Positions 21,614 through 32,460 of a stretch of DNA of 64,000 nt are shown here, piece after piece. This stretch comes from Pycnopodia helianthoides (taxonomy: Eukaryota > Echinodermata > Asteroidea > Forcipulatida > Asteriidae). Numbering within the stretch: the stretch's first letter is position 1; each line of letters starts with the position of its first letter. A program made the translations under genes and the position numbers. The stretch spans positions 4,844,948-4,908,947 of the forward strand of contig CM063243.1 of NCBI GenBank assembly GCA_032158295.1, given 5' to 3'. The notes under the pieces are model-generated. The model did not search any database. It was not told where the DNA came from and saw nothing but the letters and a program-made list of their open reading frames with translations.

Positions 21614-22170
21614 TTGTATAGACTTTAAGTCATGGTTTGATATGAAGCAAGGGATTGGGTTTGTGTGTCCTTTGTTTTTCAGGCTTTAAAGTTGGACGTG
21701 GAGGAACGTGATCCAACAGGAAGTTGTAATTACCTGAGCATTGGGTTGTAGATTTGACTGTTAGTTTGCTTGCCCCATTGATCGTGGTAATTTTATTGGT
21801 TAGCGCCAATAAATCTGCTCGCTCTTTGCCCTTTGTGAAAATAGACTAAAATTGAAACACAAAAACTCAAACAATGCATGTTCCTGGTTTTTGCAAACTC
21901 TAAAACGTTCCTTTGAATATTATTGATATTATTTCGGCTTTTCAACCCCTTGCATGTCTTTCCTTCAAGAGTCTAGACGTCACCACCCACGCCACTAATT
22001 ACTGGTACTCTCAAACTTTTGACTGTGTGATGAGCTTTAAACGACTTGAAAAAAATCGATATTTTAGATTACTACCAACTATTTACCGTCCCTGGGGAGG
22101 TATTGACTATAGGCAACCCAATCATTATAGAAGCACTTTGAGTAGGTCTTGGCCTTTACAACATAATTAA
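21614..22170 (+). repeat. Beta upstream module, direct copy 5' of L5
   Basis: Nearly identical inverse of 18063-18600. It ends in CTTTGAGTAGGTCTTGGCCT, also present at 17440 and 18760. Together the copies form large inverted repeats either side of L4. Confidence 0.85.
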
Positions 22171-22548
22171 GGGTGTATATTTATCTATGGATTTTCTAAT
22201 TTGGCACCAGCTCATGGTGTGGCTAGATAAGATGGTACACGTATGAACACAAAGAAGCAAACGACACTTGACCATTATTGCTGCGTCCTTTGGCGGGGAC
22301 ATCAAGCCTTCGGTCCTGTGTGTTCTTTAATGCAAGTAAAATAACCCAGAGCACTTTTCATACAGAGAAGGGGACTGCCCCGGTGTTCCTGGTTTGATTG
22401 GCCGAGTATTGTGCCACAGCACCTTGTAAACCACTACATGTATATTGCTATGTAGGAATAGGTCTCATACTTCAAACATAGCTCCGCACACCTGAGAGGA
22501 AAACAAAAACTGAGCTCTTTGAGACGCCAATCGGGTGTGACAACGCGC

Positions 22549-22557
22549 TATATAAAT
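22549..22557 (+). promoter_or_regulatory. TATA box candidate of L5
   Basis: TATATAAAT within cgcgcTATATAAATactcag, 146 bp before the L5 ATG. The preceding CTTTGAGACGCCAATCGGGT and the following ACTACTACTAT resemble a SINE tail. Confidence 0.55.
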
Positions 22558-22694
22558 ACTCAGTACTACTACTATTTAGAAAGGGTAATACCTTTCCAAG
22601 CTGACGAGATAACAGAGCAAAAGATCACCCAGGCAGAAGTTACTCCAAACTGAAGATTTCTCAAATAACTTGATGACACACCAGTTGTGCAAGT

Positions 22695-23195
22695 ATGGCA
22701 ACATCAATCATCATGTTAAGTATCTTTGTAGCTCTCCTTCAGTCACGATTCCTGATCGTATCTCCCTGCATGCCTTGCATCAGTCCATGGACACATTTTG
22801 GGAATCATTGCTACCGTCATGCGACGAATACCAAGAACTTTGATGAAGCTGAACAGTACTGTCAGGGTTTGTCACGCCCTGGCAGACCATCTCATCTGGC
22901 ATCCATTATGAGCAAAGAGGAAAATGACTTCCTCGTTCTGCTTACCACACAGATAAACAGAGGGGTGTTTCAGCTCGCATGGCTTGGCTACCGACGACAT
23001 AACTCAACCACTGATTTATTTGGTTGGATCGACGGTAGCCCTTCTATGGACTACACCAATTACTGGCAACCCGAACAACCCAATAATAATGCTGGAATGG
23101 AGGGTTGTGTCGAGTTGCATGCAACTTCTAAGTGGAATGACATCCCTTGCACTGATACCAGGAGCTTCGCATGTAAAATACCTGAAAGACTCTGA
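22695..23195 (+). CDS. L5: secreted C-type lectin, QPN variant
   Basis: An uninterrupted 166-residue protein. Signal peptide about 1-24, one long-form lectin domain with cysteines at 28, 39, 56, 138, 152 and 160, WLGYR at 96-100, QPN at 128-130 and WND at 147-149. It differs from its siblings by YWQPEQPN in the ligand loop (one extra residue before the motif) and by EGCVE where the others have EDCVE. QPN is a non-canonical specificity motif, so the ligand is not predictable. The stop follows PERL; L4, L2 and L6 have TCA where L5 and L1 have TGA, which shortens the tail by several residues. TATA candidate 146 bp upstream. Confidence 0.94.
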   Translation: MATSIIMLSIFVALLQSRFLIVSPCMPCISPWTHFGNHCYRHATNTKNFDEAEQYCQGLSRPGRPSHLASIMSKEENDFLVLLTTQINRGVFQLAWLGYRRHNSTTDLFGWIDGSPSMDYTNYWQPEQPNNNAGMEGCVELHATSKWNDIPCTDTRSFACKIPERL

Positions 23196-24380
23196 GCTAA
23201 AACTTTCTGAAGATGTTGAAGGAATTTCACCTCACTCAAATGTCAACAGGGTAAAGTGGTTTGAGAACTAAGTAATTCTTCAATTGAGACAATTTTAAAC
23301 CTTGCACGCAGTGGTCCATAGTGGAAACATAACAATAACTGCAGAGTTGTAAAACCATCAAGACCAGTGCTGACTGGACACGATAACTCTTAATGGAAAC
23401 ATATATGGTGTGTATGTGTAGAGTAGATTTATTCCCATCATCTTTGCTTACAAAAAAGAACCATTCAAAAAATGTAAATTTTCATTGAATTCTGTAGTCT
23501 CCTTTTTGTGAAAACAATGAAAAACTGGTTTGTTTTGTCAATGAAGTTATGCACTTTCATATTGGACTAACATCCATTGCGGCAATCAGAATTTCCTGTC
23601 TCTAATGTATCAGTGATTCGCACCGCAGGCATTACAGAATAATGACAAACCGCCATCACCTCTCCCCCCCCCCAAATAACAAAAACCAAACAAACAAATA
23701 CATAATAAAATTGGCACTTGTGAGAAAATTTGAATGTGCTATTTGGTAAGCAGCAAAGTCAAAACTTCGTGCAAGAAGTGTTACCCCAGTAGTTTCCAAA
23801 TAAGACTATGGTGACCAGACCACATAATGAAGAAAAAACAAAAATATAGTATAAGCATGGAGGTAGAAATAGACCTCCATGGTACAAGTAAAAAACAAAA
23901 CAAATAAGTAGGCCTACAGTATAAAATGCTATTAAAGTGTATAAATTTATAATACAAACATTGGATGCATTATGAGTGCATTGTCACAGAGTATAATCAC
24001 ACTGTGCAATCTAGCCTGACGACGCCAAGCTGAATGAAATGAAAAAGCCAGAATTCACAGATTATATTCTGCGACAATCCATGGACAAAATCCATTCAAT
24101 AATAGTTTTATTCTACATGTACTTAAAGCACCGTGAGTTATTGAGAATAAAAAAAAAAAAATAGAATTAGCTGTTGCAAACTGCTTACCAACCAAAAGGA
24201 CATAATATGGTACAGATGCAAAACATAGTTAGTGCCCTGGCAGAGAGTCTTTTTCGAAACATAATAAACAGGTATATTAGTGTAACAGAAGCAGTCTAGT
24301 GGAAATAGATGAAAAGCTAGAGAGGGGCAGAAAGCACACAGAAAAATCAAGGGATTAAAAATGAAGAAGGAGACAGGGGG
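23196..24380 (+). repeat. 3' flank of L5 block, no gene
   Basis: Matches the L4 3' flank and, inverted, 1720-2890 and 11560-12597. TTAA at 23390-23393 is the empty site for the family B element found 3' of L6. Short reading frames are not shared by the copies. Confidence 0.7.
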
Positions 24381-24756
24381 TTAAAGGCACTGGATACTAT
24401 TAGTAATTACTCAAAATAATTGTTAGCATAAAAACTTACTTGGTAATGAGCAATGGAGAGCTGTTGATAGTATAAAACATTGTGAGATACGGCTTCCTCT
24501 GACGTAACGTAGTTTTTGAGAAAGAAGTAAAATATTTGAATTGATTTTGAGACCTCACGCATGAGGTCTCGAAATCAAGCATCTGAAAGCACACAACTTC
24601 GTGTGACAAGGGTGTTTTTCTTTCATTATTATCTCTCAACTTCGACGACCATTTGAGTTAAAATTTTCATAGGTTTGTTATTTTGTGCATATGTTGAGAT
24701 ACACCAAGTGAGAAGACTGGTCTTTGACAATTACCAAAGGTGTCCAGTGTCTTTAA
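24381..24756 (+). mobile_element. MITE family A, copy 3
   Basis: 376 bp with family A ends and TTAA borders, inserted in the 3' flank of L5. The homologous positions near 1728 and 11545 are uninterrupted. Confidence 0.87.
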
Positions 24757-25289
24757 GAGGGAGATGGCTTGTAGCCCACAAGAGGTTGGAAACACAAAAG
24801 AATAAAGTCAATAGTGGGAAGAGGGAGAAAAATTAAATAATTATCTGAGGTAGACTAATAAACAGGCAGATATCTGAGGGAAAATGGAGAAGATCAAGAC
24901 TGATGAGAATAATGGAAGCAAAAGAAACAGCCAGGTATTTTTACAGGGCGAGGAAGCTGAACAGTTTTGGTCACAAGGCCATGAACAAAAAAAAACAAGT
25001 TTTCTAAGTGAATTTGTAAAGGAAAATAAGCTTTATTTAATAGGATCATTAAGCATTATTATTATTAACATTTATTTCATCGTTGTCCTTGCATCTTACA
25101 AATTTTAAGTACATAGTTTAACATTGCATTCAAGTGCACAGTGAGTCAGTAACATGATTATAGCAAAGTAGGCTAATAAAAATGCAGGCGCAAATTCAAT
25201 AATTAATTAATAACAACTATACAGTATATAATAAGCAGTAGGACAACAATTAGGTTTAGCTGAAGCCGTTGCTTTCGTTCCTTAATCTC
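24757..25289 (-). repeat. Inverted copy of 1200-1720 and 11046-11540, no gene
   Basis: Continuation of the duplicated block after the MITE. The 74-residue plus frame at 24884 is not conserved in the other copies. Confidence 0.7.
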
Positions 25290-25294
25290 TATTG

Positions 25295-25650
25295 TGGGGT
25301 GTCAGGGCCGAGCGGATAAAGAGCACCGAACTCAAGCTCTGGTGTTTCTGTTCAGCAGAGTGTGGGTTCGAATCCCGGTCGTGACACATGTGTCCCTGAG
25401 CAAGACACTTTACTATAATTGCTTCTCTCCACCCAGGGGTAAATGGGTACCTGTGAGGGCAGAGATGGTTCTTGTGATTGATTTAGCTTAGTGCGCTACA
25501 TATTTGGCAGCACAGGTTGTATACTCCCCAGGGAGCTGAGATGGTTTAAGGAATGAAATGGCCCAGTGATCAGGGTAATAATGTTGGAAGCCCTTTGAGA
25601 CATGGTGTATAAAGCGCTATATAAAAACCAAATATTATTATTATTATTAT
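25295..25650 (+). mobile_element. tRNA-derived SINE
   Basis: The 5' part (25300-25386) resembles a class II (Leu/Ser-like) tRNA: GGCCGAGCGGATAA resembles the A box and GGTTCGAATCC is a perfect B box for RNA polymerase III. A central domain follows (CCCTGAGCAAGACACTTTAC, CACCCAGGGGTAAATGGGTA), like that of widespread marine invertebrate SINEs (possibly the MetaSINE group). The tail is AAGCGCTATATAAAAACC and (ATT)n. TATTG at 25290-25294 and 25651-25655 is the likely target duplication; the L2 block has an uninterrupted sequence at the same point. Confidence 0.88.
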
Positions 25651-25655
25651 TATTG

Positions 25656-27480
25656 ACAGACAATCAATACAAATTGTACAGACAAAAGACTTGACAGACA
25701 AATATGACAAAGGCTAATTAATGTAAGATGCGTTGACGAGAACAGTTCCTGAAAGACAATAGAACCTAGATAATTCAGAAACAGTAATAATCTATGAATA
25801 TGGATCAAGTAGTTGCTTTTTCAGTTTTCTTAAAGACAGGTAGAGTAGTTGAAGTTTTAAGTGAGTTACTCAGACCTAAAACCTAACACCACGTTGAACT
25901 AAGCTCTTTTGGTATAAAGATGTTCTTTGGTGGGAAACAAACAGGTTTGTCTTTGCAGACAGGTAATGCATTAGTCATAAATTTATACGTAGATTTATCC
26001 AGATTAAGATAATGAAGGTCGATGATTTGTAATATTTTAAGATTGAAAAATAATGGAGTTGTGTGTTCATGAATACCAGCATTGGAAATCATGCGAACAG
26101 CTCTCTGTTGCAATGTAAGAAGTTTATCTCATTATGACAAGGTGCCACCCCATGTAAAAATCAAATTTGATTGTTACATGGGGTGTGTAACAATCAAATT
26201 TGATTGTTACATGGGGTGGTACCTTGTCACAATGTGATAAACTTCTTACATAGTGACAAGGTACCACCCCATGTAACAATCAAATAATTTAGATACGGAA
26301 GAAGTAAAGAGTTATAAAGTGTTAGTAAAATATGACCAGGTACATTTAGCTATTTTACCAGTAACTTTATTAAAACGATTTTTCCCAGAATAAATGTTTG
26401 TCAATCTCTACACCAAGAAACTTAGTGTGTCAATTTTGTGAGCTCCACAGCGACCACCAAACTAGAGACAATGAGTATGCTTTGTGCTGAACAGATTATA
26501 TAATTACATTTCGACATATTATTTCATAATTTATCAGATTTAAGCCACATACTGCTTTTAACGAGTTTTATATTTAGATTATTGACAGCTGCATTTACAA
26601 TTTTGTGGATGTAAACTAAACTTCTACTAAAAGACAGAATTATATAATGTCTGATGTGTTGCAAATGTCATTGACATAGAAAATAATTAACAAAGGTCCT
26701 AAAACAGAGCCTTGAGGCACTCCACATGTATAATAGATTTCTCTAACGACGCAGCAGAGCTATGAGACAACCTGTTTCCTACTCGATAAGTAACTTTTAA
26801 ACCACTGCAAAGCTATTCCACGGACTCCATAGTGTTCTAACCTATGTATCCAAATTTCATGGTTAGCTGTGTCAAAGGCCTCAGACAGGTCTAGAAATAG
26901 AAATAGAAATGTTTACGCCTTCAATGAAATCGAGCAGTTTGTTTGTTAAAAATGAAATTGCTAACGCTGTGGAGCGATTTTATCTAAAACCAATTTGTGA
27001 TTTGGAGAGAAGGTTATGCTTACACATCAAGCCTAATTAATTTAGTCTTGCATAAAAAATTTGTTCAAAGGTTTTCGAGAATGTCGGTAGAACAGATATG
27101 GGCCTATTATTTCCAACAACATTTCTATCACCACCTTTATGAGTTGGAGTAACTTTAGCTATCTTAAGACCATCGGGAAAAACTCCATGAGTTAAAGACA
27201 TGTTGAAGATCTCGAGCAAGTGGTTTTGCTAAGGAATACCTAGCTTGTTTTATAACAGTAGGGCTTAGTGAGTCAAAGCCTGTGGCCTTACCGCAAGGAA
27301 GCTTGCTAAGAACGTCGATGATTTCTTCTTGTGTAATAGGGTTCAGGAAAAGAGAATGGTGACATTTACCATCAAGAAAGGGTTCAAGCGCAGTGTTACA
27401 TGGTGGGAGCTTACTGGCAAGTTAAGCACCGACACTAATCATTAAACTGTTCGGGGGAAACTTCATTAACTTGGGGAGCG
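25656..27480 (-). pseudogene. Non-LTR retrotransposon remnant (L5 block), longest copy
   Basis: On the minus strand, the early reverse transcriptase part at 27219-27037 reads KIAKVTPTHKGG and NNRPISVLPTFSKTFE, the usual start of a LINE RT domain. Near 26730-26640 GVPQGSVLGPLL and YVNDI follow, then a stop. The thumb/C-terminal part at 26113-25883 reads QQRAVRMISNAG and PLFFNLKILQ. Stops, frameshifts and the inverted tract at 26140-26285 show it is dead. It lies 3' of L5 in the same relation as the LINEs of L1 and L2. Confidence 0.88.
26140..26285. repeat. Nested palindromes inside the LINE remnant
   Basis: The LINE segment ACATGGGGTGGTACCTTGTC occurs here alternately in both orientations: inverse at about 26138-26160, forward at 26175-26190 and 26206-26230, inverse again at 26258-26280, with CAAATTTG centres. 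The other LINE copies (10440-10480) have it once. Confidence 0.8.
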
Positions 27481-27639
27481 ATTATGAATGACGTCCACCT
27501 ACTCACTCAAACTAACTGCATGTGGGTAGTTCTTTCCGCAATCTCAAAAATCTATGAAAAAATAGAATGATGGGCCGCTTTGAACCTAGCCGTTTGATGG
27601 CAAAACTGAACAACTTCAGTTTGTCTACAAATAATTGGA

Positions 27640-28744
27640 ATATAGCAGTATTAGTATCAATGTCAAATATGTAGTATCAACCTTTTTTGACAACTAAAAA
27701 TTGATAGAAAATTAACCCTGCTAATTAAAGAGGCCAGGCCCGTAACCAGGATTGTTTTGGGGGGGAGGGGAGGGGGGCAAATGTGAAAAAAAAAAATTGG
27801 GGGGAGGCGGATTTATTATTATTTTTTTGGGGGAGCGGACTTTTTTTTTGGGGGGGGGCGTCTGCCCCCCGCCTTCCCCCTGGTTACGGCCCTGCCAGGC
27901 CCGTAACCAGGTTTTTTTTTGGGGGGGGGGAGCGGACTTTTTTTTTGGGGGGGGCCTGAAAGAGGCAGACCCAATTTTACGCACCTGATCAACATAATCA
28001 GCTTTATTGACAGCAGATTGACTTGTGTGCTTCTGTGCACGGTACATTTTAGGCAACGTGCACGTTCACCATATCCCAATTCAACACAATGGACTAAAAC
28101 TAATTATTACAAAAAAGAGCAATGGGCCGTGAAGGTAAAATTAATAATTAATTATCTTAAAGCATCTCTTTTTGTCCGCTGCAATTTATTTGAAATCAAT
28201 CCACCTCACACTCAGGAGGATACTTTCAAATGTTGTATTAGTCCAGAAATTTCCCTTTTGTCCAAAGAAAGGGCCATTACAGCAAGGACACTGTAGTTGA
28301 CCTAGTTTGTCAATTTTTTGTGTATTGCACCCTTGCACTTACGCGACGACTTTCTGCCCAAGATCTGCCCTTTTGGAAGTCGATCAAATTGCATGTCAAG
28401 TTTTAACTTGCTGTCATTATTAGGGAAGTTAAGCCACACATAATTACGTGACATGTATTTTAATTTCAAGTTGCGCATTACCATTCAGGTGTTAGTCCAA
28501 ATCATTCAGCTATGGCTAGTTGGCTACACGTTGCATGTACCCCATGTCAAGAAGAAGGACCGGTTTGACATCATTGTTTGTCTGTGTTTAATACTGTTTT
28601 TGTTGGCCGTTTTCTGTTTGTACTGGTATCGTAACAGTTTCTTATCGTTTTTATTTTTGTTTCTGATTTGTAATTCTGACTTTTTCCTTATCATTCAATA
28701 TCACTTATCTTCCTAATGGGGTGGGAAATAATTGTGTCTTTACA
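27640..28744 (-). repeat. Distal flank of L6 block, no gene
   Basis: Inverted counterpart of 8500-9310 and 15110-16670 (for example TTAACCCTGCTAATTAAAGA at 27712 pairs with 9268-9285). It is interrupted by the hAT-like element at 27735-27958. No conserved reading frame. Confidence 0.7.
27735..27958. mobile_element. Small hAT-like element with homopolymer interior
   Basis: Starts CAGGCCCGTAACCAGG and ends in CCTG. The 8 bp AAAGAGGC occurs on both sides (27727-27734 and 27959-27966), the duplication length of hAT elements. The interior is G and T runs. An inverted end CCTGGTTACGGCCCTG at 27879-27894, followed at once by a new CAGGCCCGTAACCAGG (27896), suggests two copies in tandem, the second truncated. 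A related end lies near 38930-38947. Confidence 0.8.
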
Positions 28745-31700
28745 GTTCAAAGCAGCAACATTGTTTGTTTTTCATTGTTTCTCATCCCAATATTCCGTGA
28801 CATCATTAGTCCACATTGTACCACATGGTTTAGCTTATACAATACCAATGAGCAACAGTTCAAAGCAGCAACATTGTTTGTTTTCATTGTATCTCATCCC
28901 AATATTCCGTGACATCATTAGTCCACATTGTACCACATGGTTTAGCTCATACAATACCAATGAGCAACAGTTCAAAGCAGCAACATTGTTTGTTTTCATT
29001 GTATCTCATCCCAATATTCCGTGACATCATTAGTCCACATTGTACCACATGGTTTAGCTTATACAATACCAATGAGCAACAGTTCAAAGCAGCAACATTG
29101 TTTGTTTTCATTGTATCTCATCCCAATATTCCGTGACATCATTAGTCCACATTGTACCACATGGTTTAGCTTATACAATACCAATGAGCAACAGTTCAAA
29201 GCAGCAACATTGTTTGTTTTCATTGTATCTCATCCCAATATTCCGTGACATCATTAGTCCACATTGTACCACATGGTTTAGCTTATACAATACCAATGAG
29301 CAACAGTTCAAAGCAGCAACATTGTTTGTTTTTCATTGTATCTCATCCCAATATTCCGTGACATCATTAGTCCACATTGTACCACATGGTTTAGCTTATA
29401 CAATACCAATGAGCAACAGTTCAAAGCAGCAACATTGTTTGTTTTCATTGTATCTCATCCCAATATTCCGTGACATCATTAGTCCACATTGTACCACATG
29501 GTTTAGCTTATACAATACCAATGAGCAACAGTTCAAAGCAGCAACATTGTTTGTTTTCATTGTATCTCATCCCAATATTCCGTGACATCATTAGTCCACA
29601 TTGTACCACATGGTTTAGCTTATACAATACCAATGAGCAACAGTTCAAAGCAGCAACATTGTTTGTTTTCATTGTATCTCATCCCAATATTCCGTGACAT
29701 CATTAGTCCACATTGTACCACATGGTTTAGCTTATACAATACCAATGAGCAACAGTTCAAAGCAGCAACATTGTTTGTTTTTCATTGTTTCTCATCCCAA
29801 TATTCCGTGACATCATTAGTCCACATTGTACCACATGGTTTAGCTTATACAATACCAATGAGCAACAGTTCAAAGCAGCAACATTGTTTGTTTTCATTGT
29901 ATCTCATCCCAATATTCCGTGACATCATTAGTCCACATTGTACCACATGGTTTAGCTTATACAATACCAATGAGCAACAGTTCAAAGCAGCAACATTGTT
30001 TGTTTTCATTGTATCTCATCCCAATATTCCGTGACATCATTAGTCCACATTGTACCACATGGTTTAGCTTATACAATACCAATGAGCAACAGTTCAAAGC
30101 AGCAACATTGTTTGTTTTCATTGTATCTCATCCCAATATTCCGTGACATCATTAGTCCACATTGTACCACATGGTTTAGCTTATACAATACCAATGAGCA
30201 ACAGTTCAAAGCAGCAACATTGTTTGTTTTCATTGTATCTCATCCCAATATTCCGTGACATCATTAGTCCACATTGTACCACATGGTTTAGCTTATACAA
30301 TACCAATGAGCAACAGTTCAAAGCAGCAACATTGTTTGTTTTCATTGTATCTCATCCCAATATTCCGTGACATCATTAGTCCACATTGTACCACATGGTT
30401 TAGCTCATACAATACCAATGAGCAACAGTTCAAAGCAGCAACATTGTTTGTTTTCATTGTATCTCATCCCAATATTCCGTGACATCATTAGTCCACATTG
30501 TACCACATGGTTTAGCTTATACAATACCAATGAGCAACAGTTCAAAGCAGCAACATTGTTTGTTTTCATTGTATCTCATCCCAATATTCCGTGACATCAT
30601 TAGTCCACATTGTACCACATGGTTTAGCTTATACAATACCAATGAGCAACAGTTCAAAGCAGCAACATTGTTTGTTTTCATTGTATCTCATCCCAATATT
30701 CCGTGACATCATTAGTCCACATTGTACCACATGGTTTAGCTCATACAATACCAATGAGCAACAGTTCAAAGCAGCAACATTGTTTGTTTTTCATTGTTTC
30801 TCATCCCAATATTCCGTGACATCATTAGTCCACATTGTACCACATGGTTTAGCTTATACAATACCAATGAGCAACAGTTCAAAGCAGCAACATTGTTTGT
30901 TTTCATTGTATCTCATCCCAATATTCCGTGACATCATTAGTCCACATTGTACCACATGGTTTAGCTTATACAATACCAATGAGCAACAGTTCAAAGCAGC
31001 AACATTGTTTGTTTTCATTGTATCTCATCCCAATATTCCGTGACATCATTAGTCCACATTGTACCACATGGTTTAGCTTATACAATACCAATGAGCAACA
31101 GTTCAAAGCAGCAACATTGTTTGTTTTTCATTGTTTCTCATCCCAATATTCCGTGACATCATTAGTCCACATTGTACCACATGGTTTAGCTTATACAATA
31201 CCAATGAGCAACAGTTCAAAGCAGCAACATTGTTTGTTTTCATTGTATCTCATCCCAATATTCCGTGACATCATTAGTCCACATTGTACCACATGGTTTA
31301 GCTTATACAATACCAATGAGCAACAATTCAAAGCAGCAACATTGTTTGTTTTCATTGTATCTCATCCCAATATTCCGTGACATCATTAGTCCACATTGTA
31401 CCACATGGTTTAGCTCATACAATACCAATGAGCAACAGTTCAAAGCAGCAACATTGTTTGTTTTCATTGTATCTCATCCCAATATTCCGTGACATCATTA
31501 GTCCACATTGTACCACATGGTTTAGCTCATACAATACCAATGAGCAACAGTTCAAAGCAGCAACATTGTTTGTTTTTCATTGTTTCTCATCCCAATATTC
31601 CGTGACATCATTAGTCCACATTGTACCACATGGTTTAGCTTATACAATACCAATGAGCAACAGTTCAAAGCAGCAACATTGTTTGTTTTCATTGTATCTC

Positions 31701-31771
31701 ATCCCAATATTCCGTGACATCATTAGTCCACATTGTACCACATGGTTTAGCTTATACAATACCAATGAGCA
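28745..31771. repeat. 112 bp satellite array, about 27 copies
   Basis: Head-to-tail units of 112 bp, with a 113 bp variant (extra T before CATTGTTTCTC) recurring near 28770, 29774, 30788, 31124 and 31570. Another variant has TAGCTCATAC for TAGCTTATAC. Units are nearly identical. Since 112 is not a multiple of three, the many overlapping reading frames repeat through all frames and are not genes. The unit exists once at 14966-15075 and 8350-8460 in the paralogous blocks. Confidence 0.95.
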
Positions 31772-31916
31772 AACTTCATATTGATTCTCTGGTTTTTGTT
31801 TTCATTAAAAAAAGAAAGATTCAGGGCCACTTCACATTTATAGGGAAATATACACCCCCACATCCAAGGTGCTGTATGACTGAACGACACGCTACAACTC
31901 CTACTTTTTTCTTACC

Positions 31917-32279
31917 TTAAAGGGAAAGTATACCTTTGGTTTTTGGAACCGTTTGATTGTTTTAATCCCATATAAATGAAGACATATACAATGCAACTAA
32001 AATGTGAAAATTTAATTTCAAAAGGTGGAAGCGTTTTTGAGATATCGCCAAAAATCTGGAGCGGTTATGTTCACGCAGAAAGAATTGAATTTTTGGAATA
32101 CACAGTCTGAGTTTCTCAGGTAGAAATCTTTTTGAATCCATTTCTCTACAACCACATCTTAGAAGGGAATCCTTTCTCAAAATGTTATACATTATCAACA
32201 GCTGCAGTGCTTCTTACCAAGTAAATTTTGATGGTCATAAATTTTTGGAGTAATTACCAAAGGTATGCCCTCCCTTTAA
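31917..32279 (-). mobile_element. MITE family D, copy 3
   Basis: 363 bp with TTAA borders and family D ends in reverse orientation, upstream of L6 at the same relative position as the copies upstream of L1 and L2. Confidence 0.85.
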
Positions 32280-32400
32280 TGGTGATTGACAAAAATGGAT
32301 TTAATAATTTATAAACACAATATATTACCCCCATGACTATAAGCCTCTTCTGGGGGCATTGTATTCACAGCCGCTTGACACTACCAATAGGACAGTTATC

Positions 32401-32413
32401 TATAGTATTATAG
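32401..32413 (+). promoter_or_regulatory. TATA-like box of L6
   Basis: TATAGTATTATAG, 48-60 bp before the ATG, aligned with the L2 site. Confidence 0.5.
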
Positions 32414-32460
32414 ACTGTTTACTCCCTGCCAAGTACAGACGCTGTCACTCGGAGCTCAAA

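Noticed and set aside
17986..22170. Frames beginning MNIIDIISAF on both strands
   Set aside because: Present only in the near-identical inverted modules; the downstream parts diverge by frameshift and no domain is seen.
25300..25386. Functional tRNA gene
   Set aside because: The tRNA-like part is followed by a SINE central domain and an (ATT)n tail with a target duplication; acceptor stem pairing is imperfect.
27721..28079. Proline- and glycine-rich frames on both strands
   Set aside because: They come from the homopolymer runs of the hAT-like element.
28716..31784. Many overlapping plus-strand reading frames of 75-150 residues with the same sequence
   Set aside because: They are produced by the 112 bp satellite, which shifts frame each unit and has no codon constraint.
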